A stretch of 39,629 nt of DNA. Origin: Paracoccaceae bacterium (lineage in GTDB: Bacteria; Pseudomonadota; Alphaproteobacteria; Rhodobacterales; Rhodobacteraceae). Of the stretch, positions 9,279 through 17,427 are shown piece by piece (position 1 is the stretch's first letter; every line of letters begins with the position of its first letter). The stretch spans positions 1 to 39,629 of the forward strand of contig JADHOV010000026.1 of assembly GCA_016778765.1 (NCBI GenBank), given 5' to 3'. Under the pieces are notes generated by a model. That model did not search any database. It was not told the origin of the DNA and saw nothing but the letters and a program-made list of their open reading frames with translations. The position numbers were made by a program, and so were the translations under genes.

Positions 9279-9303
9279 TCTGGCCCAAATAATTTGGACC
9301 AGA
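9279..9303 (-). promoter_or_regulatory. hairpin between dctP and dctQ
   Basis: Bases 9279-9289 and 9293-9303 form an 11-position inverted repeat: TCTGG and CCAAA pair with TTTGG and CCAGA around one mismatch, with a three-base TAA loop. No T run follows on the transcribed (minus) strand, so it is not a standard terminator. It is positioned just after the dctP stop. A likely role, by inference, is to stabilise the dctP segment of the mRNA or to reduce read-through, so that binding protein exceeds permease. Confidence 0.6.
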
Positions 9304-9324
9304 GACTTCTTAAATGGGTTGCGC

Positions 9325-10326
9325 TTAATGCTTGGCGTTTATCGCTTGGGCTGCATCAATATTGTCTTGCCCAACATCACCGCGGAATTGCTCCCACACG
9401 GGCTTCATTGCGGCCACCCAATTTTCGCGCTGGGCGGCGCTTAATTGACGCACAACACCACCCGCAGCGATAATTTCTTGCTTCGCAGCCTCATTCACGG
9501 CGGTTGATTCTGAATTCCGCGCCTCGGTCACTTCAGCAATGATTGTGCTCAGCTGGTCGCGAATTTCACCATCAAGCCCATCCCACCAATCTGTTGAGGT
9601 GACCAAAAGGTAATCGATAATACCGTGGTTGGTTTCTGTTGTCCCATCCTGCACTTCAAAAAACTTTTTGCCGTAGATATTTGACCAGGTGTTTTCCTGC
9701 CCATCCACAACGCCGGTTTGCAGCGCACCATATACTTCAGAGAAGGCCATCGGCTGAGGTGATCCCCCCAAAGCGGCCATTTGAGCCTTTAACACCTCTG
9801 AATTTTGAACCCGGAATTTGAGGCCATTGGCATCAGTTGGGTTATTCAGCGGTTTATTTGCCGACATTTGCTTCATACCATTATGCCAAAACGCCAATCC
9901 AAGCAAACCACGGCGAGTCATGCTTTCCTTCATAGATTGACCCGTTTCGCTATTTTGAAACTCGTCCACAGCGTTTACGTTTTTGAACATGAATGGCAGA
10001 TCAAAAATCCGAAACACTTTTGTAAATTGTTCAAATTTTGAAAGGGATGGCGCAGCCATTTGCACATCACCTTGCAACATTGCTTCCAAAACTTGATCGT
10101 CATTATACAAGGTCGAGTTTGGAAACACCTCCATACAGGCTTTGCCATTCATCTCATCATTGACGCGGCTTTGCAACAGCGTCGCGGCAATACCTTTCGG
10201 GTGTTTATCGGTATTTGTCACATGGCTGAGCTTGATGACAATTTCCCCGTCATCACAAGCGGCAAAAGCACTGGATGCTGAGGCAGTTAAGGCCATCGCA
10301 GTGACGGCAGCGGTAATAAGTTTCAT
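9325..10326 (-). CDS. dctP: TRAP C4-dicarboxylate-binding protein DctP
   Basis: DctP is the periplasmic binding protein that captures C4-dicarboxylates such as malate, succinate and fumarate and hands them to DctQM. I chose the ATG at 10326: GGGAGGAAATCA precedes it, and it gives a 333-residue protein with a clean signal peptide (MKLITAAVTAMALTAS...AFA, cleavage before ACDDG). This length equals, from memory, R. capsulatus DctP. Family features are LSHVTNTDKHPKG, DDQVLEAMLQGDVQMA, and the substrate-binding arginine region LKFRVQNSEV. YGALQTGVVDGQENTW follows. The dctSR sensor/regulator genes often linked to this operon are not here. Dicarboxylate specificity is likely but not proven. Confidence 0.92.
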   Translation of the reverse strand: MKLITAAVTAMALTASASSAFAACDDGEIVIKLSHVTNTDKHPKGIAATLLQSRVNDEMNGKACMEVFPNSTLYNDDQVLEAMLQGDVQMAAPSLSKFEQFTKVFRIFDLPFMFKNVNAVDEFQNSETGQSMKESMTRRGLLGLAFWHNGMKQMSANKPLNNPTDANGLKFRVQNSEVLKAQMAALGGSPQPMAFSEVYGALQTGVVDGQENTWSNIYGKKFFEVQDGTTETNHGIIDYLLVTSTDWWDGLDGEIRDQLSTIIAEVTEARNSESTAVNEAAKQEIIAAGGVVRQLSAAQRENWVAAMKPVWEQFRGDVGQDNIDAAQAINAKH

Positions 10327-10796
10327 CTGATTTCCTCCCAAATATGACAATACCCTGTCGGGCGATGCCTAGAAGGTAGTATTCTGACTGCAGTTGCAAG
10401 AGACATTATTGTCACGGCCCCTACATTATCAACGGATCAACCGTTTTCCTGTCATTCGAAAGACCCATGTCTGACTATCTATATTTTGAGCAATGAGGGT
10501 TTCTGCATCAAAGGCCGCTCCCTAAAGAGAACACAAAAAACCGCCATTGAAACTTAACAGGTTTGGAAGTGAAAATCGCAAAAGAAGATGCAGCAAATTT
10601 TTAAAGATGGGAAATACAGACGCTTTTCAGGCCGGCGCACAGGCTCAACTCGAAAAACCGCTCGAACAGTTAAATGCCCCCTTAACGGCAGGCCTTACCC
10701 GATATATTTTAATCAAAAGATTCTTTTTGTCGCCGGTAAACATCTCGCAATACGCAACCGCATCAGGTAGGCTGAAAGCGCATTAAGGATATCGCT
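10327..10796. other. 470-base non-coding region between dctP and the P450 gene
   Basis: This is the longest stretch without a supported gene. It should hold the divergent control regions of dctPQM (minus) and the P450 gene (plus). At its left end is the dctP ribosome site. At its right end AAGGA stands seven bases before the P450 ATG. A small inverted repeat, AACGG-ATCAA-CCGTT, lies at 10431-10445. Open frames near 10547-10786 lack a ribosome site and any recognisable protein character, so I do not call them. No convincing sigma-70 or sigma-54 promoter and no riboswitch fold could be picked out by eye. Confidence 0.5.
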
Positions 10797-11984
10797 ATGC
10801 AAATACTCGAACAATCCCCCACCGATTTTATGTTTGTTCAAAACCCCTACCCTTTTTATGAAAGCGCCCGGCGCCTACAGCAGCCGGTATTTTGGCGCGA
10901 TTACAACATGGCCAGCTTTTTTGATCATCAAAGCGTGATGTCCTTGCTGAAAGATCGCCGCTTTGTCAGAGAATGCCCAAAAGATTTGGCCCAACCCACG
11001 CCGAAGCATCTTGCCCCTTTTTATAAGCTGGAAGAAAATTCCATGCTTGAGCTGGAACCCCCGCGCCATAGCCGTTTGCGCGGGCTTGTGTTGCGGGCCT
11101 TTACGTCGCGACGCATTGCCTCGCTAGAACCCGAGATCAAACAGCTATGCCATAGTTTGATCGACGATTTTAAATCCTCAGAAATTGATCTGTTAGAGGC
11201 CTATGCAAAGCCCCTTCCAGTGATAATAATCGCGCGGCTCCTTGGCGTTCCTGAAAGCATGGCAGATGACTTGCTGGGCTGGTCGAATGATATGGTGATG
11301 ATGTATCAAGCGCGGCGCAGCAAAACACTGGAAGCGCGTGCGGTTGCTGCCAGCCAGGCTTTTTCAGATTTCATGCGCTCTTTTATCGAAGAACGGCGCA
11401 CGCGGCCTGCGGATGATTTAATCACCCACTTGATTGCCGCCGAAGAAGAGGGTCAACGTTTAACAACCGATGAAATGATCACCACATGCATTCTTTTGCT
11501 AAACGCTGGTCACGAGGCCACGGTACATACATTGGGAAATGGGGTAAAAACACTTCTTGAAACCGCGGTGCCCGAAAGCTGTTTGGCGCCAAAACATATT
11601 GAAGGCACGGTTGAAGAGATTTTGCGATTTGATCCGCCGCTGCATATGTTCACACGCTATGCAAATGCAGATCTTACGGTTCAAGGGCATGCGCTTAAGC
11701 GCGGAGATCAAATCGCATTAATCCTGGGCGCCGCGGGGCGCGATCCAGCCAATTGGAGCGATCCGGATATTTTCAACCCGACGCGAAAAGTGCAAACAAA
11801 CGCAGCCTTTGGGGCAGGCATCCATTTCTGTTTGGGCGCCGCGCTGGCGCGTTTGGAATTACGCACGGCTTTACCGATTGTTTTTGAACGCTGCCCGCAG
11901 ATGCAACTGGCCAGATCCCCCTGTTATGCTGATGTTTACCATTTCCATGGGTTACAAAACCTTTTCGTGAAAACCGGGCTTTAA
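10797..11984 (+). CDS. cytochrome P450
   Basis: This is a soluble bacterial class I-type cytochrome P450 of 395 residues. The I-helix oxygen-activation motif AGHEAT is at about residues 237-242. The ExxR pair is E274/R277 in EEILRF. The heme loop FGAGIHFCLGAALARLE carries the thiolate ligand C345. The C-helix region PPRHSRLRGLVLRAFT is also typical. No ferredoxin or ferredoxin reductase gene is adjacent, so its redox partners must come from elsewhere; fpr about 4.5 kb away is one candidate. The substrate is unknown. AAGGA seven bases upstream supports the start. Its stop overlaps the stop of the convergent Lrp-type gene in a shared TTAA. Confidence 0.95.
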   Translation: MQILEQSPTDFMFVQNPYPFYESARRLQQPVFWRDYNMASFFDHQSVMSLLKDRRFVRECPKDLAQPTPKHLAPFYKLEENSMLELEPPRHSRLRGLVLRAFTSRRIASLEPEIKQLCHSLIDDFKSSEIDLLEAYAKPLPVIIIARLLGVPESMADDLLGWSNDMVMMYQARRSKTLEARAVAASQAFSDFMRSFIEERRTRPADDLITHLIAAEEEGQRLTTDEMITTCILLLNAGHEATVHTLGNGVKTLLETAVPESCLAPKHIEGTVEEILRFDPPLHMFTRYANADLTVQGHALKRGDQIALILGAAGRDPANWSDPDIFNPTRKVQTNAAFGAGIHFCLGAALARLELRTALPIVFERCPQMQLARSPCYADVYHFHGLQNLFVKTGL

Positions 11985-12439
11985 AGCGGCAGCATCCTGG
12001 TGGATTTTATCTCCTCCATTGACAGCAAAGCAGTCACGTTATGCACTTTCACTTCGGAAATCAGTCGTTGATAAAAAGCATCATAGGCGCGGGCGTTTTT
12101 CACCCGCACTTTTAAAATATAATCAATATCACCCGCAAGCCGATGCGCCTCTTGCACTTCCGGGTGATTTTGCAACGCTTTTAAAAAACTTGCCTGCCAC
12201 GCTGCGTCATGCTCACTGGTGCGGATCAAAACAAAAAAACAGGCCTCGAAACCAAGTGCTTCTGCATTTAACTCAACCGTTTGACGCCCAATCAAACCAA
12301 GCGATCGCATTTTTCGGATACGATTCCACACAGGAGTCTTGGATGAGCTGACTTTTCCAGCAATTTCATCCAAAGACTGACCCGCATCCGATTGAAGCTC
12401 TGCAAGAATTTTTCGATCTGTCTCATCCAAGCGCGCCAT
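11981..12439 (-). CDS. Lrp/AsnC-family transcriptional regulator
   Basis: This 152-residue regulator has an N-terminal winged helix-turn-helix (LDETDRKILAELQSDAGQSL through WNRIRKMRSLGLI, about residues 4-50). A C-terminal RAM/AsnC ligand-binding domain follows, with the conserved VQEAHRLAGDIDYILKV at about residues 95-111. I chose the ATG at 12439 because AGGAG lies eight bases upstream; a longer frame to 12478 has no such site. It is divergent from cysG, so it is a good candidate to control the sulfite-reduction operon as well as itself, perhaps in response to an amino acid such as cysteine. That role is inference from position. Confidence 0.92.
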   Translation of the reverse strand: MARLDETDRKILAELQSDAGQSLDEIAGKVSSSKTPVWNRIRKMRSLGLIGRQTVELNAEALGFEACFFVLIRTSEHDAAWQASFLKALQNHPEVQEAHRLAGDIDYILKVRVKNARAYDAFYQRLISEVKVHNVTALLSMEEIKSTRMLPL

Positions 12440-12496
12440 GATTTCACTCCTATCCCGTTTGCTAAAAGGTAATTCCAAAAATTACCCCATTTGAAA

Positions 12497-12523
12497 ATAT
12501 TATTCTTATTTTTTCGATAATAT
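12497..12523. promoter_or_regulatory. AT-rich inverted repeat in the lrp-cysG divergent region
   Basis: Arms ATATTAT (12497-12503) and ATAATAT (12517-12523) are a perfect seven-base inverted repeat with a 13-base T-rich spacer. It lies between the divergent regulator and cysG starts. The AT-rich dyad is in keeping with Lrp-family binding sites. Binding is inferred only. Confidence 0.4.
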
Positions 12524-12540
12524 AGCCAAAACTTAGAATT

Positions 12541-12565
12541 ATTTACTATATAGGGATAAGTAAAT
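12541..12565. promoter_or_regulatory. second inverted repeat just upstream of cysG
   Basis: ATTTACT (12541-12547) and AGTAAAT (12559-12565) form a perfect seven-base inverted repeat with an 11-base spacer. It ends 17 bases before the cysG start and overlaps the stretch where a promoter -10 element (TATAGG-like) could sit. This makes it a plausible operator for the operon. The cysG ribosome site AGGA lies between it and the ATG. Confidence 0.42.
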
Positions 12566-12582
12566 CAAACAGGAAACGCCTC

Positions 12583-13980
12583 ATGGATCATTTCCCAATC
12601 TTCTTAGCTGTGGCCGGAAGACGCATCATCCTATCTGGCGGCGGCGATGCTGCGATCGCTAAGTTGCGGCTCTTATTCAAAACGACGGCGCATATCACTG
12701 TCTTTACAAAAGATCCTTTACCTGAAATCTTGCATTGGGAAAAAAACGGCAAACTGGCTTTGGTGAGGCGGAGGCTTGAAACCGGCGATGCGCTTTGTGC
12801 GGCGCTGTTTTATGCCGCAAATGAAGACGCGCAAGAAGATAGGCGCGTGGCCAAACTCGCCCATGAGGCCGGCGCTTTGGTAAATATCGTTGATAACCTG
12901 CAAGACAGCCAATTTATCACACCCGCAATCGTGGATCGTGATCCCGTAACGGTTGCGATTGGCACCGAAGGCGCGGCGCCTGTCTTGGCGCGCGCAATCA
13001 AGGCTGATTTAGAACAAAGACTACCTGCACAGATTGGCGTTTTGGCGCGGATTGCGAAATCCTTCCGGAAAAATGTGAATGCCTTGCCAATGGGCCGCGC
13101 GCGGCGTCGCTTTTGGAGCGAATTTTACTTCGACACCGGCCCAAGAGCCTTGGATAAAAGCGGTGAAGCTGGCATAGGCAACGCTTTGTCAAACTTGCTT
13201 GCGACGCATGTCAAAAAAGCCGCCCCAACGGGGCATGTGATTTTCGTTGGAGCTGGGCCAGGTGACCCAGAGCTTTTAACGTTGAAAGCCTGCAAAGCTT
13301 TGGATCGCGCTGATGTTGTGCTCTATGATCGCTTGGTCGGCGAGCCAATTTTAGAATTGGCCAGACGCGAGGCGCAGTTGATTGACGTTGGGAAAACAGG
13401 GTTTGGGGCCTCAACCCCGCAGTACGAAATCAACGCCCTCTTGCTCAAACATAGCCAGAATGGTCAAATTGTGGTGCGTTTAAAGGGCGGTGACGCAACA
13501 ATTTTTGGCCGCCTTGATGAAGAAATCGACGCCTGCGAGGCCGCACAAATCGAATGGAGCATTGTGCCAGGTATCACGGCGGCCTCGGCTGCCGTCGCCG
13601 CGATCGGACAATCGCTGACGCGCCGCCAACGCAACGCCTCAGTCAGGTTTTTAACTGGCCACGATATGCACGGGTTTCACGAGCAAGATTGGCAAGCTTT
13701 GGCGAAAACGAACACGGTTGCAGCGATTTATATGGGAAAAAAATCCGCGCGGTTTATCCAAGGCCGGCTTTTGATGCATGGGGCGGATCCAAAGACACCG
13801 GTAAGCATCGTAGAATACGCCTCGCGGCCCAGTCAACGGATAATTGAAGCGCGCTTGGATAATTTGGCTGAAACCTTGCGAGCGCAGAGCGTATCGGGGC
13901 CCGCGCTTACCTTATTCGGTCTGGCCGCGCGAAAAGCAGCTTTGCAGATCGAAAACCACCACGAGAAAGTGAGTGCCTGA
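12583..13980 (+). CDS. cysG: siroheme synthase (multifunctional CysG)
   Basis: CysG makes siroheme, the cofactor of sulfite and nitrite reductase, from uroporphyrinogen III. The 465-residue protein has both halves. Residues 1-200 are the NAD-dependent precorrin-2 dehydrogenase and sirohydrochlorin ferrochelatase (GRRIILSGGGDAAIAKLRLL, then NIVDNLQDSQFITPAIVDR). Residues 215-460 are the SAM-dependent uroporphyrinogen methyltransferase (VGAGPGDPELLTLKA, LYDRLV, RLKGGDATIFGR, VPGITAASAA). It opens the assimilatory sulfite-reduction operon, and its TGA overlaps the next ATG by one base. The likely divergent Lrp-type regulator lies upstream. Confidence 0.96.
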   Translation: MDHFPIFLAVAGRRIILSGGGDAAIAKLRLLFKTTAHITVFTKDPLPEILHWEKNGKLALVRRRLETGDALCAALFYAANEDAQEDRRVAKLAHEAGALVNIVDNLQDSQFITPAIVDRDPVTVAIGTEGAAPVLARAIKADLEQRLPAQIGVLARIAKSFRKNVNALPMGRARRRFWSEFYFDTGPRALDKSGEAGIGNALSNLLATHVKKAAPTGHVIFVGAGPGDPELLTLKACKALDRADVVLYDRLVGEPILELARREAQLIDVGKTGFGASTPQYEINALLLKHSQNGQIVVRLKGGDATIFGRLDEEIDACEAAQIEWSIVPGITAASAAVAAIGQSLTRRQRNASVRFLTGHDMHGFHEQDWQALAKTNTVAAIYMGKKSARFIQGRLLMHGADPKTPVSIVEYASRPSQRIIEARLDNLAETLRAQSVSGPALTLFGLAARKAALQIENHHEKVSA

Positions 13981-14294
13981 TGCCCAGAAAATCTTACATT
14001 AAAGTAATCACCGCAAATGCGCTTTTGAGCGGGGATGTGATCTATCTTAACGCCAATGGGGGTTGGACGCGGCAGCATTTAAACGCCAAAATATTCCACG
14101 AACAAAAGGATGCACAAGCTGCTTTAGATGCAGCCACGGCTCAGACATCTCAAGTGGTGGGCGCCTATCTGGCAGAGTTCATAGACGAAGACGCAGGTCC
14201 AAAGCCGGCTCATTTTCGAGAGGCATTTCGCACCAAGGGGCCTGGAAATTATTTCCACGGCAAACAAGCAGAGGCAAAAAATGTATCAGTATAA
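13980..14294 (+). CDS. DUF2849 family protein
   Basis: This 104-residue protein fits the DUF2849 family, small proteins found almost always between cysG and the sulfite reductase gene in alphaproteobacteria. Seen here are ITANALLSGDVIYLNANGGW at the N-terminus and the VVGAYLAEFIDEDAGPKPAHF region, followed by FREAFRTKGPGNYFHGKQ. Its biochemical role is not established. It overlaps cysG by one base and the reductase gene by 14 bases. This implies coupled translation and a role tied to the reductase, for example in assembly or electron supply, but that is inference. Confidence 0.88.
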   Translation: MPRKSYIKVITANALLSGDVIYLNANGGWTRQHLNAKIFHEQKDAQAALDAATAQTSQVVGAYLAEFIDEDAGPKPAHFREAFRTKGPGNYFHGKQAEAKNVSV

Positions 14295-15951
14295 CGGGTT
14301 TGACACCGCCTTTTTAAAACAAAGAAACCTTCAATTTCGCGATCAAGTGCAGCGGCGTATCAGTGGCGCGCTCAGCGAAGAAGAATTCAAACCACTGCGC
14401 TTGATGAATGGGCTATATTTGCAGCTTCACGCCTATATGCTGCGCGTGGCTATTCCATATGGAACTTTAAACAGCGCGCAAATGACAGCTTTGGCCTCGA
14501 TCGCGGAAAAATGGGATAAAGGCTATGGTCATTTCACAACCCGTCAAAACATCCAGTTTAATTGGCCCAAATTGCAGGATGTTCCCGATATCTTAGATGC
14601 ATTGTCAGAAGTAGACATGCATGCCATCCAAACCAGTGGTAATACAATTCGCAACGTCACTGCAGATCATTTTGCGGGCGCCGCAGCGGATGAAATTGAA
14701 GACCCGCGCCCCTATGCCGAGCTGCTTCGACAATGGTCAACAGACCACCCCGAATTTCAATTTATGCCGCGCAAATTCAAAATTGCGGTGAGCGGCAGCG
14801 CAAAAGACCGCGCAGTCACGCGCGCGCATGATATTGGCTTGCTTCTCAAAAAAAGAGGTGCAGAAGTTGGCTTCGAAGTGATTATAGGCGGGGGATTAGG
14901 TCGAACCCCGATGATTGGCAAAACCCTCTGCGACTTTTTACCAAAAAGTGATCTGTTACCCTATGTTGAGGCCATCGTCAGCGTTTGGAACCTTTTGGGA
15001 CGCCGCGATAACAAGTATAAATCGCGCATAAAAATTACAGTACATGAAAATGGGCTGCAAGAAATTCAACGTCTTGTCGCAAAACGGTTTTCGGAACTTC
15101 GCCCACAGTTTAAAGGGCAGGATCAAACACTTCTTAACGCTTTGAAAAACGCTTTCAAAGCCCCCGTTTGGATCGACGCTCCAACCGCCACATTTCACGA
15201 AAATTATGCAAAATATCCAAATTTTAAGTCCTGGGTGGATATCAATACCAGCCCGCATCGCAACAATGATTACGCCATAGCAACTGTCAGCCTTAAAACT
15301 CCGGGGCAGACGCCAGGCGATGCCAGCAGCGCGCAAATGCGCGTAATCGCAGATCTGGCCAAATCCTATAGCCATGATGAGCTTAGGATAAGCCATGCGC
15401 AGAATATTGTTCTGCCCCACGTGCATAAAAGCCATCTTTTCGCGCTCTATAACGGCCTTTATCCAGCCGGGTTGGCAACTGCCAATGCGGGATTGATCTC
15501 AGACATCATTGCCTGTCCGGGCATGGATTATTGCGCTTTGGCAACCGCCCGCTCTATCCCCATTGCACAAGAGATCGCGCTGCGTTTCAAGGCGTTAAAA
15601 TTAGAGCATGATATCGGTCCGCTGCAAATCAAAATATCGGGCTGTATAAACGCCTGCGGACATCATCACGTCGGGCATATTGGGATATTGGGGTTGGATC
15701 GTGCAGGCGTTGAAAACTATCAAATCACGCTTGGCGGAGATGCCACAGAAACCGCTACGATCGGAGAACGTGCAGGCCCAGGGTTTGATGCGTCAACTAT
15801 CGTTTCTGCGATTGAACGGGTGGTTTTTACCTATCTTGATCTACGCCTCTCCAATCGTGAAACCTTCCTCGAAACTTTTCGCAGAGTGGGCGCCCCGCCT
15901 TTCAAAGCAGCCCTTTATCCAGGCGGCAACGAAGGCAAAACCGCCGCTTGA
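14281..15951 (+). CDS. cysI: nitrite/sulfite reductase (siroheme, 4Fe-4S)
   Basis: This is a 556-residue siroheme/4Fe-4S reductase that carries out the six-electron reduction of sulfite to sulfide for cysteine synthesis. It has the twofold repeat of the family. The first half includes KGYGHFTTRQNIQFNW and SGNTIRNVTADHFAG. The cluster and siroheme ligands are in the second half: C412 and C418 in ACPGMDYCALA, and C455 and C459 in SGCINACGHHHVGHIG. Electrons probably come from ferredoxin or the linked Fpr, because no flavoprotein CysJ is present. Some relatives reduce nitrite, but with cysG and DUF934 beside it, sulfite is the likelier substrate. Confidence 0.92.
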   Translation: MYQYNGFDTAFLKQRNLQFRDQVQRRISGALSEEEFKPLRLMNGLYLQLHAYMLRVAIPYGTLNSAQMTALASIAEKWDKGYGHFTTRQNIQFNWPKLQDVPDILDALSEVDMHAIQTSGNTIRNVTADHFAGAAADEIEDPRPYAELLRQWSTDHPEFQFMPRKFKIAVSGSAKDRAVTRAHDIGLLLKKRGAEVGFEVIIGGGLGRTPMIGKTLCDFLPKSDLLPYVEAIVSVWNLLGRRDNKYKSRIKITVHENGLQEIQRLVAKRFSELRPQFKGQDQTLLNALKNAFKAPVWIDAPTATFHENYAKYPNFKSWVDINTSPHRNNDYAIATVSLKTPGQTPGDASSAQMRVIADLAKSYSHDELRISHAQNIVLPHVHKSHLFALYNGLYPAGLATANAGLISDIIACPGMDYCALATARSIPIAQEIALRFKALKLEHDIGPLQIKISGCINACGHHHVGHIGILGLDRAGVENYQITLGGDATETATIGERAGPGFDASTIVSAIERVVFTYLDLRLSNRETFLETFRRVGAPPFKAALYPGGNEGKTAA

Positions 15952-16015
15952 AACCCTTAAACAGCTATAACAGAACCCGCCAGAAATGGCCCCTTAGAAC
16001 GACAGGAACACTCAC

Positions 16016-16393
16016 ATGGATGTTATCGTAACGGATAACGGATTTTCAACCGATACATGGAGTGCTGAGACCACGCTCAGCATCTCCTCGGAAACAGATC
16101 CCGAAAACCTAACCCTACCCAATGACATTCAGCGGGTGGTGATCACCTTTCCTAATTTCGCTGATGGGCGCGGGTTTACGCTTGCTCGGTTGCTACGGTT
16201 GCGCGGGTATAGCGGCGCCCTCAGGGCCAAAGGACCCATTATTTCTGACCAATACGCGATGGCGCGCAGATCGGGATTCGATGAAATTGCAATTTCGCAA
16301 GCTCAAGCCGTGCGTCAACCTGAACACGATTGGCTTTTTCGGTCAAATTGGACAGCCCACAGCTATCAATCGCGCTTGCAAGCAAGCGGCTAG
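16016..16393 (+). CDS. DUF934 family protein, sulfite-reduction operon
   Basis: This 125-residue protein matches the DUF934 family, which follows the sulfite reductase gene in many proteobacteria. The clearest signature is FPNFADGRGFTLARLLRLRG at about residues 47-66, followed by the GALRAKGPIISDQYAMARRSGFDE region. It has no predicted membrane segment and no cofactor motif I can name. Only 64 bases separate it from the reductase gene. In related Rhodobacterales, cysH usually lies between these two genes, and there is no room for it or its remains here. Function unknown. Confidence 0.88.
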   Translation: MDVIVTDNGFSTDTWSAETTLSISSETDPENLTLPNDIQRVVITFPNFADGRGFTLARLLRLRGYSGALRAKGPIISDQYAMARRSGFDEIAISQAQAVRQPEHDWLFRSNWTAHSYQSRLQASG

Positions 16394-16459
16394 AAATTTA
16401 ATTCAAAACCCGCTAAACATGCTAAAAACTGTAAACAAAATCTGACAGAGTGTATTATT

Positions 16460-17260
16460 TTGAACCAAGCTGCTGCTATAAAACCCACAAGATTGCCCGA
16501 TGCGCAAACCGTTACCCATGTCAAACATTGGACAGACCGTTTGTTTTCATTTCGCGTAAAAAGACCACAAAGCCTGCGCTTTCGATCAGGCGAATTCGTC
16601 ATGATTGGCCTTTTGAAAGAAGATGGAAAACCGCTTTTGCGAGCGTATTCTATCGCCTCACCCTCTTGGGCCGAGGAGCTTGAATTTTACTCTATCAAAG
16701 TACAAGATGGGCCGCTGACCTCGCGGCTTCAGCATATCCAACCCGGGGAGGAAATTATCCTGCGGCCAAAGCCGGTTGGAACGCTGGTGCATGATGCATT
16801 GCTTCCTGGAAAACGCCTATGGTTTTTTGCCACTGGAACCGGAATTGCGCCGTTTGCTTCATTGGTTCGCGAACCGCAAACCTATGAAGATTATGATCAA
16901 ATCATTCTAACGCACACTTGCCGAGACCGCGCAGAATTGACCTATGGTAGAGAATTGATAAACGCGCTGGCAGACGATCCTTTAATCGGAGAGATGATAG
17001 GCGACAAGCTTACCTATTATCCAACGACCACGCGCGAGCAGAGCCCAAAAATGGGGCGAATCACAGATCTGTTGAGCACTGGCGAACTGCTGAGCGATCT
17101 TGGAATTGACTCTATTAACCCAAGGACAGACCGGGCAATGGTCTGTGGGTCACTGGGTCTGAACACCGATTTAAAAGCTATTTTAGAAAGCTACGGGCTT
17201 AAAGAAGGCGCCAATTCGGAACCGGCGGAATATGTGGTTGAAAAAGCGTTTGTCGGGTAA
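16460..17260 (+). CDS. fpr: ferredoxin--NADP+ reductase
   Basis: Fpr is a 266-residue FAD enzyme that passes electrons between NADPH and ferredoxin or flavodoxin. It here probably powers sulfite reduction. The FAD-binding barrel contains RAYSIASP (about residues 62-69) and the phosphate-contacting PLTSRL. The NADP domain has [31 protein letters not shown] and the C-terminal YVVEKAFVG. The start is a TTG at 16460. The next in-frame ATG lies inside the barrel and would remove the first strands, and an AGAG about ten bases upstream gives weak support. It is the last gene of the block; 66 bases of AT-rich sequence precede it and may hold its own promoter. Confidence 0.95.
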   Translation: MNQAAAIKPTRLPDAQTVTHVKHWTDRLFSFRVKRPQSLRFRSGEFVMIGLLKEDGKPLLRAYSIASPSWAEELEFYSIKVQDGPLTSRLQHIQPGEEIILRPKPVGTLVHDALLPGKRLWFFATGTGIAPFASLVREPQTYEDYDQIILTHTCRDRAELTYGRELINALADDPLIGEMIGDKLTYYPTTTREQSPKMGRITDLLSTGELLSDLGIDSINPRTDRAMVCGSLGLNTDLKAILESYGLKEGANSEPAEYVVEKAFVG

Positions 17261-17295
17261 TTAGGCTCGGCGTGGTCTATTATGTGCTGAAACTG

Positions 17296-17301
17296 TATAA
17301 T
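17296..17301 (+). promoter_or_regulatory. possible -10 box of infC
   Basis: A perfect TATAAT stands 124 bases before the infC start and is followed by a T run. The best -35 at a 17-base spacing (TGGTCT) matches TTGACA at only three of six positions, so this is tentative. If correct, infC has a leader of about 115 bases. Confidence 0.3.
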
Positions 17302-17411
17302 TTTTTGTCTTTCACGCAACAGAGCCACAAAACCCTGTCTGGTTTTAGAAATAACGCTTGTCATGCACGAGCGGTCTCGATATCGACCCCACTAAGAACC
17401 ATTAACAACAT

Positions 17412-17427
17412 AAGGAATGAACCCATA
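17412..17427 (+). promoter_or_regulatory. infC: infC ribosome site and AUA start codon
   Basis: AAGGA (17412-17416) is followed after eight bases by ATA (17425-17427), which reads directly into the conserved IF-3 N-terminus ARRPHNAP. No in-frame ATG, GTG or TTG lies near. Initiation at a codon that IF-3 itself discriminates against is the basis of infC autoregulation in E. coli, where the codon is AUU. Confidence 0.75.

Noticed and set aside
10547-10786. 79-codon open frame in the gap before the P450 gene
   Set aside because: It would start at TTG or at an internal ATG without a ribosome site, another frame overlaps it equally well, and its translation resembles no protein I know.
17272-17424. 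51-residue N-terminal extension of IF-3 from a GTG start
   Set aside because: The added residues do not look like IF-3, have no ribosome site, and the ATA at 17425 is better placed.
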